Shown: piece after piece, positions 36,544 through 45,473 of the stretch
How positions within the stretch are numbered: the stretch's first letter is position 1
How the letters are laid out: each line of letters begins with the position of its first letter
Source of the DNA: Oscillatoria nigro-viridis PCC 7112
GTDB taxonomy: Bacteria > Cyanobacteriota > Cyanobacteriia > Cyanobacteriales > Microcoleaceae
NCBI RefSeq assembly: GCF_000317475.1
Contig: NC_019729.1
Coordinates: 5,036,501-5,100,500 of the forward strand
Length of the DNA: 64,000 nucleotides
Direction: 5' to 3'
Notes under the pieces: model-generated
Database searches by the model: none
Told to the model about the DNA's origin: nothing
Seen by the model: the letters and a program-made list of their open reading frames with translations, nothing else
Program-made: the position numbers and the translations under genes

Positions 36544-37977
36544 CTAGCCCCGGTTAAATTTGAAGCGTCCAAAAGTAGGGACGATCGACCGCAGCGACTG
36601 GCTGCGGGGTTCTCGCACCAAAACCAAAGGCAGCAAGCCTACCAGCCGCACAGCAGCCGAGAGGGCAAACAGTGAGCCCAAACTCATGCCTGGAAGTTCG
36701 GCAAGAAAGCCGCCGGCGGTAGTTCCCAAAGCCCCAGCTAATCCCGAAACCGCTGCGCCGATCGCAAAATAAGTCGAAGGTTGCTCGATCGACGCTATCT
36801 CCATTTGAATATTGTTAGTACACAGCCCGATCGCGCCTAAAGTCGTTCCCCCCAGCAAGTGCAGCAGCGGCAGCCACACCCACAGGGCAAAAGGGTAATT
36901 GCCCGTACCCAACCACAGCAAAGGCGTCAGGGCCACCACCAGCCCAACCGCAATTAGCAGGGGGCGATTTCCCCAGCGATCGGCCAACTTGCCCCAAAAC
37001 ATCAGCAGCAGTAGATTTGCCCCGGAACTTAAGCTGGTGTAAATCGTTACCCAACTCACATCCAAGCTTAAATCTTTCAGCAGGTAGATATTAAAAAAAG
37101 GCGCGCTGAGATTAATAGCAAATGTCCAGATGCTGAAGTAAAGAATAAACATTAAAAAATTAGAATTTTTCAGCACAGAAGGGACAAAATCTGTTATTTG
37201 CTTTGCTTTTTTCTCTGTAAGTCGATCGCTCAGTGCATCTTTTTTGTATACCTGGGGATTCACATCAACCATGAAGGATTGACACCCCAAACTAATCATT
37301 CCCGCCAAAACAGCCACCAATAAAACAATACCGTAGCCAAAAATTGGATCTGCGCCCCAAGTTGACACTCCCAATCCCATCAACGGCACTCCGAGCAAAG
37401 TGATGAGGCTGACAGCACTGTTGCGAAAGCCAAAATAGCGTCCCCGCAAGCGCTGAGGCACTACGGCAGCCATCCAACTGAACCAGCTAGAATTGGCAAA
37501 AGCTGCCAGCACGCTAGCTGCTACGACTGTTACCAGTGTCCATTGCAGCAGTTGGTGGAGGTCTGCGTGCTGGGAACCCCAAACAATTGCCACCGCGAGC
37601 ACCAGCCACAGCAGCCGCGAAACGCCGAATACAAATAGGTTGTACCAGTGGCGGCTGGTTGTCCGGTCTGCGATGTAGGCTCCTAATGGTTGCAGGAGAT
37701 TTACCACCATCGGAATAGCAGAGAATATACCTATTTCCACGCTGCTCGCCCCCAGTTGCAGCAAGAAGTTGCTCAGCAGCACGCCGGTGGTCGCCGACTC
37801 GAAGACAGCGGCAAAAACGCCGTCTAGAGTTGAGGCTTTCAGGGTCGATCGAACCTCTTGTTTAGAAATTTTGAGATCGGTTTTTGGAGGGAGAACGAGC
37901 TGAAATATTTTCGGGTCTACTATGTCTGGAGTCTGAAGAGATAGAGGTTCATTTAACTCTGCAACTGGTTCAACCAT
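36544..37977 (-). CDS. Major facilitator superfamily transporter
   Basis: A 477-residue inner-membrane protein with about twelve helices. The N-terminal 50 residues are soluble and polar. The first helices include AAVFESATTGVLLSNFLLQL and GIFSAIPMVVNLLQPLGAY, followed by the loop IADRTTSRHW, which resembles the MFS loop 2/3 motif. A middle loop (YKKDALSDRLTEKKAKQ) separates two six-helix halves, and FWGKLADRWGNRPLL repeats the motif. The substrate is unknown. ATG 37977 is preferred over TTG 37983. It is not obviously in an operon. Confidence 0.85.
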   Translation of the reverse strand: MVEPVAELNEPLSLQTPDIVDPKIFQLVLPPKTDLKISKQEVRSTLKASTLDGVFAAVFESATTGVLLSNFLLQLGASSVEIGIFSAIPMVVNLLQPLGAYIADRTTSRHWYNLFVFGVSRLLWLVLAVAIVWGSQHADLHQLLQWTLVTVVAASVLAAFANSSWFSWMAAVVPQRLRGRYFGFRNSAVSLITLLGVPLMGLGVSTWGADPIFGYGIVLLVAVLAGMISLGCQSFMVDVNPQVYKKDALSDRLTEKKAKQITDFVPSVLKNSNFLMFILYFSIWTFAINLSAPFFNIYLLKDLSLDVSWVTIYTSLSSGANLLLLMFWGKLADRWGNRPLLIAVGLVVALTPLLWLGTGNYPFALWVWLPLLHLLGGTTLGAIGLCTNNIQMEIASIEQPSTYFAIGAAVSGLAGALGTTAGGFLAELPGMSLGSLFALSAAVRLVGLLPLVLVREPRSQSLRSIVPTFGRFKFNRG

Positions 37978-38731
37978 AGTCAATCGATTTTAGATTGGAG
38001 ATTTTAGATTGGAGAATTGAAGTAACAGGGTTAGATAAAACCAGCCCCACCTTCAAGAGGTTAGCTCGAAAGTAGGACTGGCACGTCCGGGTAATTCATA
38101 TCAATATAAATGACTTGCAATCGCTAGGACATCAACCGCTTGGGAGATATAAATTTGCTAATTGTAAAAAAGTAGGTTTTAGGGCTTAACAAGGAAGCGA
38201 TCGCAGCATTTCGCCTGCCAAAAATTTCTCGAATTCCGCCTCAAACAAGCCGCCCCAAGGGCCAAAACAAATTTCGCGCCCGATCGTCCATTCCGCTCTG
38301 AAACCTTTAGGGCTAGCTAAATCTATAGAATGAAAGACGATCGACTTGCCGAGTATAGCTGCTAACTATTTCTACCTAATTCCTGGAATCTGTTTGTTCT
38401 GTGCCAGCGCTCGCGATCGAGATTCCGGGTTTTTTGTGAAAATCGCCCCCAGGTGCCGGTAAAGCTTCGGAGTGGGTTATTGGCGAGCCTCTACGTTGGC
38501 GTAGCCCCCGTAGGGACGGGCTTTCCTTCGGATCGCGAAAGGTAACGCTAACGCACCTCAAAAAAGCGTTGCTTGCTTCAAGGCAACTCACAGGACAAAA
38601 TTCTAGTTGACAAAAATTACTCTAACTGCAGATAATAGCAAACCCTAGAATTAAACTTAAACGTTGGAGAGATATCACTGCTAAGGTGTGATGTCGATCA
38701 TCGGCAAATTTACGGATTTCTGCATTTGATC
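37978..38731. other. Intergenic region with a gene remnant and dispersed repeat
   Basis: It contains an unannotated coding-like stretch on the minus strand (38186-38365, listed separately). It also holds a dispersed repeat around 38490-38520 with the self-complementary phrase CTACGTTGGCGTAGCCCCCGTAG. I looked for a cobalamin riboswitch ahead of cbiD and saw none. Confidence 0.45.
38186..38365 (-). pseudogene. Possible C-terminal gene remnant
   Basis: After an in-frame stop, 59 codons read like real protein: LAAILGKSIVFHSIDLASPK, then GFRAEWTIGREICFGPWGGL and FEAEFEKFLAGEMLRSLPC, before TAA at 38186-38188. The composition is balanced and hydrophobic/charged alternation is normal, but there is no ATG, GTG or TTG start. 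I do not recognise the family. It is probably the 3' end of a decayed gene. Confidence 0.4.
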
Positions 38732-39877
38732 GTGACCAAAACTCAACCTTTATCCGGGTATACACTGCCAGTATTTGCCTGTGCGGCCGCACTTGCAGCT
38801 TTGCGGTGCTTGCGTGAGGGTATTCACTCGCTAGATAGCGTATCAGTAAATTTACTGGAACCGCAAATAACAGCAGAAATTCCGATCGAACAGGCGTCTG
38901 TACTCAAAACTGGTACCGCTTTAGGAGTGACTCGCTCCGATCCGGGGGACAATCTCGATCTGACTCGCAATACCCCCGTTTGGGCAATGGTGGAATTGGG
39001 AAGGTGGAGAGAGGGAGAGAGGGAGAGAGGGGGAGAGGGAGAGCAGATTGTGATTCTCGGCGGTGAAGGTATAGGGCGTCACACAGTCGGTGGAGGAGCG
39101 GCAATCTATGATTACGCAATGCGACTGTTGCGATCGAATCTGAGCCTAGAACTCGCACGGGGAGAAAAAATTACTGTCACCCTGATTCTGCCGTCAGGGC
39201 GCAAACTAGCCACCCGGACTTCTAACGAAGCTTTCGGCGTGGTAGAAGGACTTTCGCTGCTGGGTACAACTGGCATTTCTCAACCCCTCAGTGCCCCCGG
39301 ACAGTTGGAACTTTACCGCGAACAACTGCAACAAAAAGCCGAACTGTTTGACTGTTTGGTTTTCTGCATCGGCGAAAACGGTTTGGATTTGGCGCGACAA
39401 CTGGGGATTAATCCCTCTAGGCTAGTCAAAACCGCTAACTGGCTCGGCCCGCTGCTGGTAGAAGCAGGATATCAGGGCGTGCAGTCAATTTTGCTGTTTG
39501 GCTATCACGGGAAACTGATGAAATTGGCGGCGGGAATTTTTCACACTCACCACCACCTCGCTGACGCGCGCCGGGAAATTCTCACAGCTTACTGTGCTAA
39601 AGCTGGAATGCCTGCCGATGCGTGTTCCGCAATTTTTGCCGCAGCGACGGCGGAAGATGCTCTCAAGCAATTGCGGGCTTTGGACGCCGAGTTTGGGAGC
39701 AATTGGGTCGATCGAATTTACGGCGACATCGCCCGACAAATAGACTTGCGGTCATCGGATTGCATTTTTACTCACACTAACTTGCACGTCCCCGTGGGAT
39801 CGGTGATGTTCGGGCGCGATCGCAAAATTATTGTTAAAAGTGACATAGGAGATACATTTTTGACCCAAATTTGTTAA
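38732..39877 (+). CDS. cbiD: Cobalt-precorrin-5B C1-methyltransferase
   Basis: A protein of about 381 residues of the CbiD family, which methylates C1 in anaerobic-type cobalamin corrin-ring synthesis. Seen: SGYTLPVFACAAALAALRCL, GTALGVTRSDPGDNLDLTRN, ILGGEGIGRHTVGGGAAIYD. Further on: LPSGRKLATRTSNEAFGVVE, GLSLLGTTGISQPLS and LLFGYHGKLMKLAAGIFHTH. A low-complexity insert (RWREGERERGGEGEQ, from a GGGAGAGA microsatellite at 39003-39048) interrupts the second strand region. The start is uncertain between TTG 38726 and GTG 38732. It lies upstream of guaA on the same strand, an arrangement I associate with cyanobacteria. Confidence 0.9.
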   Translation: MTKTQPLSGYTLPVFACAAALAALRCLREGIHSLDSVSVNLLEPQITAEIPIEQASVLKTGTALGVTRSDPGDNLDLTRNTPVWAMVELGRWREGERERGGEGEQIVILGGEGIGRHTVGGGAAIYDYAMRLLRSNLSLELARGEKITVTLILPSGRKLATRTSNEAFGVVEGLSLLGTTGISQPLSAPGQLELYREQLQQKAELFDCLVFCIGENGLDLARQLGINPSRLVKTANWLGPLLVEAGYQGVQSILLFGYHGKLMKLAAGIFHTHHHLADARREILTAYCAKAGMPADACSAIFAAATAEDALKQLRALDAEFGSNWVDRIYGDIARQIDLRSSDCIFTHTNLHVPVGSVMFGRDRKIIVKSDIGDTFLTQIC

Positions 39878-39890
39878 GGTAGTGTGAATA

Positions 39891-39923
39891 TCCCTGAATT
39901 CTGTTTCAAACATCGGTCAGGGA
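39891..39923 (+). terminator. Hairpin after cbiD
   Basis: TCCCTGA and TCAGGGA pair perfectly around 19 bases and are followed by TAATATTT. The stem is short and the loop long, so it is a weak terminator candidate just after the cbiD stop. Confidence 0.35.
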
Positions 39924-40212
39924 TAATATTTAACAAATAATAATTCTCTGTCCCTAGACCTTAATTATACTAGGTTGCTTGTGGAAGTTATTTCTGAAGC
40001 AAAAATTCAATTAATTAGGGGAAGGCTCGAAGTAAATCTATGCTTGCCCTGTACCCGATTAATCGACTAACATCGCTGACTGCAATCTAGTATAAATAAG
40101 ATTTATTCCTAGCGACCAATGGTTCCTCGCCTTCCTGAGAATTGTACTGAGACCGCGACAGATACCTCAGCTACTTTCGACCCAATTAGCACTTAGCAAT
40201 TACGCAATAACC
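39924..40212. other. guaA upstream region
   Basis: About 290 bases with no coding signal before the GTG start of guaA. No riboswitch with recognisable conserved core was seen. The promoter is presumably here but cannot be placed with confidence. Confidence 0.4.
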
Positions 40213-41826
40213 GTGACTACTCAAATAGAAACTGAATCCGTTCTCACAACCTCTTTTCGGCAGCAGATAGATCGCCAGATTATCGTGATTCTCGACTTCG
40301 GTTCGCAATATTCCGAACTGATTGCTCGTCGAATTCGCGAAACTCAAGTATATTCAGAAGTTATTTCTTACCGCACTACTGCCGAACAGTTAAAAGCTAT
40401 CAATCCTAAAGGAATTATTCTTTCAGGAGGCCCGAGTTCTGTATACGATGAAAAAGCACCCCACTGCGACCCAGAAATTTGGAATTTGGGAATACCGGTG
40501 TTGGGAGTGTGTTACGGGATGCAGTTGATGGTAAAGCAGCTCGGAGGCACGGTTGAGCGGGCTAAGTTAGCCGAATACGGCAAGGCATCGCTATTTATTG
40601 ACGATCCTACGGATTTGCTGACAAATGTCGAAGAGGGCAGCACGATGTGGATGAGCCACGGAGACTCCTGTACCGATCTGCCGACGGGTTTTGAGATCCT
40701 CGCTCACACTGACAATACTCCGTGTGCTGCTGTTGCTCACCACGAGAAAAATTTGTACGGCGTTCAGTTCCATCCAGAAGTAGTTCACTCGATCGGGGGA
40801 ATAGCTTTAATTCGCAATTTTGTTTACCACATTTGCGAGTGCGAACCGACTTGGACGACAGCTACTTTTGTGGAGGAATCGATTCGCGAAATTCGAGAGC
40901 AAGTGGGAGATAAACGAGTTTTGCTGGCTCTATCCGGCGGTGTAGATTCTTCTACTTTGGCTTTCTTGCTGCACAAGGCGATCGGCGACCAACTTACCTG
41001 TATGTTTATCGACCAAGGGTTTATGCGGAAGTATGAACCAGAACGGTTGGTAAAATTATTTAAAGAGCAATTCCACATTGACGTTGAGTATGTTAATGCT
41101 CGCGAACGGTTTTTAGCTCAACTTGAAGGGATTACCGATCCTGAAGTAAAACGCAAGCGGATCGGTCACGAATTTATCAACGTATTTGAAGAAGAATCGA
41201 AGCGTCTCGGCCCCTTTGACTACCTCGCACAAGGTACTCTTTATCCTGATGTGATTGAGTCGGCTGACACTAATGCAGACCCGAAAAGCGGCGAGCGAGT
41301 TGCTGTTAAAATTAAAAGCCACCACAACGTGGGGGGTTTGCCGAAAGATTTGCGATTTAAGCTGATCGAACCGCTGCGAAAACTGTTTAAGGATGAAGTG
41401 CGAAAAGTCGGCCGGTCGATCGGACTTCCCGAAGAAATTGTGAACCGACAGCCTTTCCCGGGCCCGGGATTGGCGATTCGGATTATAGGAGAAGTTACCG
41501 CAGACAGACTAAATATTTTGCGGGATGCTGACTTCATTGTTCGCCAAGAAATTAACCGCCACGGATTGTACGGCGAACTTTGGCAAGCTTTTGCAGTTTT
41601 GCTACCGATTCGCAGTGTAGGGGTGATGGGCGATCAGCGCACTTATGCTTACCCGATCGTCTTGCGATTTATTAAGAGTGAAGACGGGATGACGGCTGAT
41701 TGGGCGCGGGTTCCTTACGATTTGTTGGAACTGATCTCGAACCGGATTGTGAATGAAGTTAAGGGGGTGAACCGAGTGGTTTACGATATTACTTCTAAGC
41801 CACCGGGAACGATCGAGTGGGAGTGA
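40213..41826 (+). CDS. guaA: GMP synthase (glutamine-hydrolysing)
   Basis: A 537-residue bifunctional enzyme converting XMP to GMP. The N-terminal class-I glutamine amidotransferase has the catalytic Cys in [11 protein letters not shown] and the His-x-Glu in [10 protein letters not shown]. The ATP-pyrophosphatase domain has the P-loop [17 protein letters not shown]. The C-terminal dimerisation domain shows [15 protein letters not shown] and ends in KPPGTIEWE, as in all GuaA. The start is GTG 40213. The about 20-residue N-terminal extension ([16 protein letters not shown]) before [17 protein letters not shown] is common in cyanobacteria. Confidence 0.97.
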   Translation: MTTQIETESVLTTSFRQQIDRQIIVILDFGSQYSELIARRIRETQVYSEVISYRTTAEQLKAINPKGIILSGGPSSVYDEKAPHCDPEIWNLGIPVLGVCYGMQLMVKQLGGTVERAKLAEYGKASLFIDDPTDLLTNVEEGSTMWMSHGDSCTDLPTGFEILAHTDNTPCAAVAHHEKNLYGVQFHPEVVHSIGGIALIRNFVYHICECEPTWTTATFVEESIREIREQVGDKRVLLALSGGVDSSTLAFLLHKAIGDQLTCMFIDQGFMRKYEPERLVKLFKEQFHIDVEYVNARERFLAQLEGITDPEVKRKRIGHEFINVFEEESKRLGPFDYLAQGTLYPDVIESADTNADPKSGERVAVKIKSHHNVGGLPKDLRFKLIEPLRKLFKDEVRKVGRSIGLPEEIVNRQPFPGPGLAIRIIGEVTADRLNILRDADFIVRQEINRHGLYGELWQAFAVLLPIRSVGVMGDQRTYAYPIVLRFIKSEDGMTADWARVPYDLLELISNRIVNEVKGVNRVVYDITSKPPGTIEWE

Positions 41827-41891
41827 TTTGTAGTTAGCGGTTAAGTAGGCGGACTGATTTTTTGTCTGTCTACTTATTTTGATTTTGGATA

Positions 41892-41920
41892 AAAGGGCGA
41901 TTCCCCACATTCCGCCCTTT
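41892..41920 (+). terminator. Terminator-like hairpin after guaA
   Basis: AAAGGGCG and CGCCCTTT pair perfectly over 8 bp around a 13-base loop about 65 bases after the stop. The T-run is short. Confidence 0.5.
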
Positions 41921-42145
41921 GATATTATGTCCGGTAGATTACCCCTAATACGGTAGGGGCTCCCCTCACGCAAAATATCTGCCAACAATCTCCAATCTCA
42001 AAAACCCGCCCTTTTAATCGCGGTCACTCGATCGGACATGATATGACTGTCACATTCAGATATTTTTGACCAAGCCATGAGGTTTGCATCAATTGTGAGG
42101 GAATTCTCCCTCAAGAGTCGCCCCAAGGGCAGAATGTCGGTTGTA

Positions 42146-42270
42146 CAGGGTATTCCAGGTTTATGAAGTACACCCTAGAAACCGGGTTTCTTTACAGTTC
42201 TCCCCTCTGGCAGTGATTCCGTTGCTCGAAACCAGGTCGATCGCGATCTACATCTACATGGAATATGCTG
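42146..42270. mobile_element. MITE with IS630-type ends
   Basis: A 125-bp element flanked by TA on both sides, with ends CAGGGTATTCCAGGTTTATG and CATGGAATATGCTG. The first 25 bases match the left end of the deleted IS630 copy at 54331 (CAGCGTATTCCAAGTTTATG) and the right ends match too. It contains the perfect small palindrome AGAAACCGGGTTTCT but no coding. It is a non-autonomous derivative of that IS630 family. Confidence 0.8.
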
Positions 42271-42437
42271 TAATTGTTCCAGCGCTGCATTGGTTTCAAT
42301 GTTGTGACTTCGATCACTGGTAACACAGACTTGGTTCACCGAAGATTTTCAGTATTATCACGGAAAAAAACCAGCACCATCACTTGCTCTTAGGAGAAAC
42401 CACGAGATGATTAAGGTGTCGAGTTCAAAACAATCCC

Positions 42438-42653
42438 ATGTATCCAGTTAATCTTCTTCCCGGCGCTATCAACGAATTAATTGCCACTGTCACCGATACT
42501 CACCGCGTTACCAAAGCTGACCGCTACGGCATAATGGCCGCCATCCTCGATGAGTCGATCAGTGAAGAAGAACGCGGCTCACTCGATCGTCTGATTCGCT
42601 CCCTGGTCAAAGGTAGGATTCAAGTCAGTGATGAACTCTCCATCGTCTCGTAA
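42438..42653 (+). CDS. Small conserved cyanobacterial protein
   Basis: A 71-residue soluble protein, MYPVNLLPGAINELIATVTD, then RVTKADRYGIMAAILDESIS and EEERGSLDRLIRSLVKGR. It is predicted all-helical with balanced charge and no signal. Proteins with this pattern are widespread in cyanobacteria as hypotheticals; I know no function. ATG 42438 has no strong ribosome site. The downstream neighbour is a TnpB element, so it is transcribed alone. Confidence 0.65.
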   Translation: MYPVNLLPGAINELIATVTDTHRVTKADRYGIMAAILDESISEEERGSLDRLIRSLVKGRIQVSDELSIVS

Positions 42654-42766
42654 GCAGAAAGCTCGTTGAGAACTCGACACTCTACAACAGCTTTCGATTG
42701 GGAAAGTTGAGACCAGTCACTGATATGGCGATCGCCCTATACAACGATAGCTTTTTGTTTGACACT

Positions 42767-42787
42767 CTCCTGGCTAAAGCCGAGGAG
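42767..42787 (-). ncRNA. Hairpin at tnpB 3' end, possible part of omega-RNA
   Basis: CTCCTGGCTAAAGCCGAGGAG folds into a stem (CTCC/GGAG, then GGC/GCC) with a TAAA loop and overlaps the tnpB stop codon. In the IS605 family the guide (omega) RNA derives from the 3' end of tnpB and ends at the right-end boundary, so this is where it should lie. The RNA itself is inferred. Confidence 0.4.
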
Positions 42788-43985
42788 ATTCTTGATTCGC
42801 AGAATCAACTTGCCGGTGCAGAATTACTTCAACATCGGTAGCGGTCAATTCTCCACAAGCGTTCGGATCTAAGATCCAAGTTCCGACGTGCCCCGCCGTA
42901 CTCAATCCCCGACTCAGGATATTTTTAGCTGCGTTCCAGTCACGATCTAATACGCATCCACACCGACAAGCGTGGGTTCGCGTTGAGAGACTTTTCTTAA
43001 CAATTGTTCCGCAACTAGAGCATTCTTGACTTGTTCCGTTAGCTGGTACGGCAATCGTAATTCTTCCGAATACTTTGCCAAAATATTCCAGCCAAATTCG
43101 GAACATATACCAAGATGCGTCGTTAATCGATTTTGCTAGAGAGTGATTCTTCACCATATTTTTAATCCTCAAATCTTCGTAGACTACGCAGTCGTTAGAC
43201 TGGATGACGCATCTTGCCAACTTCAGGGCAAAATCTTTACGCTGTCTACTTATTTTGAGGTGGCGCTTCCCTAGAATCGCTCTAGCTTTTTTTCTGTTTT
43301 GTGAACCCTTGACTCGTTTTGAAACTCGTTTTTGGGATTTCTTCAACCTGCGTTCTCCCTTGCGGAGGAAACGCGGGTTATCAACTGCAATGCCATTTGA
43401 GTCAGTGTAAAACTCTTTAAGTCCTACATCTAACCCGATGGCGTTACCCGTGATTTCAATCTTTTCAGAACGGTCAACTTGAATGCAAAACTGGACATAA
43501 TATCCGTCTGCTCGCCTTACCAAGCGTACTCGTTTGATTTGACTGCGCTGGTAGAAATGCAAGTCGCGGGTTCCTTTTAATTTAAGTTTGCCGATTCCTT
43601 TTTTATCGGTAAAAGTGATTGATTTCCGGTCATCTGCCAGACGCCAGCCCGTAGTTTTGTACTCGACCGAGCGGTTGTCTTTCTGGAATTGCGGAAACCC
43701 TTTTTTTCCTGGGACTTTCTTTTTGCAGTTGTCGTAAAATCGTGAAATCGCCGACCACGCTCTTTCTGAACTCGATTGTCTGGCCATGCTGTTTAAGTCG
43801 TCGCAAAACGGGAATTCCTTCGCTAGAATGGCGCTGTATTTATTCAAGTCGTATTTGTTGACTTTTTCGTTTTCCATCCAAAAGCGCAATGCTTTGTTGC
43901 GGATGAACTGCACCGTTCTAATTGCTTCGTCTACAGCGTCAAATTGCTGCTTTTTACCCGATGCTTTGAACTCAAAAACTAACAT
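42774..43985 (-). CDS. tnpB: RNA-guided nuclease TnpB (IS605 OrfB family)
   Basis: A 403-residue, apparently intact TnpB. The RuvC-like catalytic residues are D186 in AIGLDVGLKEF, E270 in CVVYEDLRIKNM and D349 in VLDRDWNAAKN. The zinc-finger Cys are in ECSSCGTIVKK and THACRCGCVLDRD. The N-terminal helical and beta region (FIRNKALRFW, KKGFPQFQKD) is as in the family. TnpB cleaves DNA guided by a transposon-derived RNA, which favours retention of the element. Absence of TnpA suggests movement in trans or domestication. ATG 43985 opens directly with the family start. Confidence 0.92.
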   Translation of the reverse strand: MLVFEFKASGKKQQFDAVDEAIRTVQFIRNKALRFWMENEKVNKYDLNKYSAILAKEFPFCDDLNSMARQSSSERAWSAISRFYDNCKKKVPGKKGFPQFQKDNRSVEYKTTGWRLADDRKSITFTDKKGIGKLKLKGTRDLHFYQRSQIKRVRLVRRADGYYVQFCIQVDRSEKIEITGNAIGLDVGLKEFYTDSNGIAVDNPRFLRKGERRLKKSQKRVSKRVKGSQNRKKARAILGKRHLKISRQRKDFALKLARCVIQSNDCVVYEDLRIKNMVKNHSLAKSINDASWYMFRIWLEYFGKVFGRITIAVPANGTSQECSSCGTIVKKSLSTRTHACRCGCVLDRDWNAAKNILSRGLSTAGHVGTWILDPNACGELTATDVEVILHRQVDSANQESPRL

Positions 43986-44137
43986 GACTTCGACCTCATC
44001 ACGATAGTCTTATGCTACCAGAGTCGGCTTAATATACCTCTAGTTGTTCACAAAGATTTACATGGTTTTACTTGACAGCGCCATCCTGAGAGCTCAGAAA
44101 ATAGACTGGGAGGCTAAAGCCTCCTTACCCCTTTCAT

Positions 44138-44162
44138 CCCCGGACTAAAGTCGCGGGGTTTT
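44138..44162 (+). terminator. GC hairpin with T-run before pirin gene
   Basis: CCCCGGACTAAAGTCGCGGGG forms a stem with one bulge and is followed by TTTTCAGGGTTTT. It lies at the left boundary of the tnpB element, 64 bases before the pirin start. It may be both an element end and a terminator. Confidence 0.45.
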
Positions 44163-44225
44163 CAGGGTTTTATTTATAATGCAGTTTTGACATAGACGAT
44201 TAGCGTTCGCAACTTCATAAACATT

Positions 44226-45122
44226 ATGACGGATACCATCCAGCATCTCATTGAGCCACACATTCAAGATTTGGGTGGATTCCAAGCCCGCCGCTTGCTT
44301 CCCTCAGACGTTCTAGCACTTGTAGGCCCGTTCATCTTTTTTGACCATCTTGGCCCTGCGGTGTTTCCACCCGGCCGGGGCGTGGATGTCCGGCCGCATC
44401 CGCACATCAACTTAGCAACAGTCACCTACCTGTTTGAAGGTGTTTTGCTGCATCGTGATAGTGTGGGCAGCGTTCAAGAAATCCGTCCTGGTGCGGTGAA
44501 CTGGATGACGGCAGGGCGAGGCATTGTCCACTCTGAACGCACGCCTGACGACGATCGCAGCAAAGAAGCCATCCTGCATGGCATCCAAACCTGGATAGCC
44601 CTTCCCGATGAATACGAAGAAACCGACCCCTGGTTTCGGCATCATCCGGCTTCTGAACTGCCTGTTTGGGAGGACGCAGGAGTTTCCTTCACCCTGATTG
44701 CGGGTGAGGCCTATGGTCGCACTTCCCCAGTTCAAATATTTTCACCCATGATTTATTTGGACGTGCAACTGACTGCTGGAAGAGAATTTACCTTACCGGG
44801 CCATTACAGCGAACAGGCGGTTTACAGCGTAACAGAGGGGCTTGTTATTGATGGAGTGCCTCTGGAACAACATCGGTTGGCAGTTTTCACTTCCGGCACT
44901 GAAGTAAACATTTCTGCTTCAGGCAAGGCTCGTTGTATTGTGATTGGGGGTGAACCTGTTGGTGAGCGCCATAAGTGGTGGAATTTTGTTTCGAGTCGCC
45001 ACTCGCGCATTGAGCAAGCTAAACTCGATTGGAGAGAGGGACGGTTTGCTCAGGTTCCTCAAGAGACAGAATTTATCCCGCTGCCAGAAGAGCCGCCTTC
45101 TCAAGCAGAGCAACCGTTGTAA
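44226..45122 (+). CDS. Pirin family protein
   Basis: A 298-residue bicupin. The N-terminal cupin holds the metal-binding set: VRPHPHINLATVTYLFEG (His pair), then GAVNWMTAGRGIVHSERTP, with a later His, and a Glu in the family position. The middle IQTWIALPDEYEETDPWFRH and the C-terminal cupin (FTLPGHYSEQAVYSVTEGL) complete the fold. Pirins bind iron; bacterial members can act as quercetinases or regulators. Role here unknown. It is monocistronic, with a strong hairpin after it (45182-45205). Confidence 0.93.
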   Translation: MTDTIQHLIEPHIQDLGGFQARRLLPSDVLALVGPFIFFDHLGPAVFPPGRGVDVRPHPHINLATVTYLFEGVLLHRDSVGSVQEIRPGAVNWMTAGRGIVHSERTPDDDRSKEAILHGIQTWIALPDEYEETDPWFRHHPASELPVWEDAGVSFTLIAGEAYGRTSPVQIFSPMIYLDVQLTAGREFTLPGHYSEQAVYSVTEGLVIDGVPLEQHRLAVFTSGTEVNISASGKARCIVIGGEPVGERHKWWNFVSSRHSRIEQAKLDWREGRFAQVPQETEFIPLPEEPPSQAEQPL

Positions 45123-45473
45123 ATAACCGCAGCGATTTAAATTAAAAAACTGTTTTTTGATTCAGAATTCGTCTTTTTCACCTGACGGGGTTGTCACCCC
45201 GTCAGATTGGTGGATTGACAGCCGGGACAAATCATAGATTTTTTTTAGTTGATTAGAGCTTTTGCTTGTACCGTAAATATGCAACGCTAATTAATTAGGT
45301 GACAATATTGTAGGGATGATTGATTAATTGGCCCGAGAATTTTAGGAGGGTAATTATATCAAGTCCGATCGAGCGATCGCCATACCGCAGCGTATGGAGG
45401 GTTGACGAATATTTGCATTGGGAATCCGAGTTCCGGGTGAATCCGTCCCTAAAGGATTGGGAGGCTTTCGTAA
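45123..45473. other. Intergenic region between convergent genes
   Basis: It contains the pirin terminator hairpin and about 260 bases without coding signal. A short open frame at 45320-45562 overlaps the following gene antisense and is not supported. Confidence 0.5.
45182..45205 (+). terminator. Strong hairpin after pirin gene
   Basis: CTGACGGGG and CCCCGTCAG pair perfectly around TTGTCA. There is no T-run, so termination efficiency is uncertain; the stem could serve both converging genes. Confidence 0.6.

Larger units (their letters stand above)
41827..42437. other. Intergenic region with terminator and MITE
   Basis: It holds the guaA terminator (41892-41920) and an IS630-derived MITE (42146-42270). 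The remaining stretches (41930-42140 and 42275-42437) show no coding signal. Confidence 0.5.
42767..44158 (-). mobile_element. IS200/IS605-type element with tnpB only
   Basis: The tnpB gene is bracketed by hairpins sharing a CTAAAG top. One is at 42767-42787 (CTCCTGGCTAAAGCCGAGGAG), overlapping the tnpB stop. Two more lie at 44109-44124 (GGAGGCTAAAGCCTCC) and 44138-44158. No TnpA transposase is present. The exact ends cannot be set without related copies. Confidence 0.65.

Noticed and set aside
38366..38731. Possible cobalamin riboswitch before cbiD
   Set aside because: No recognisable B12-box (conserved GCCACTG-type core) or suitable helices were seen.
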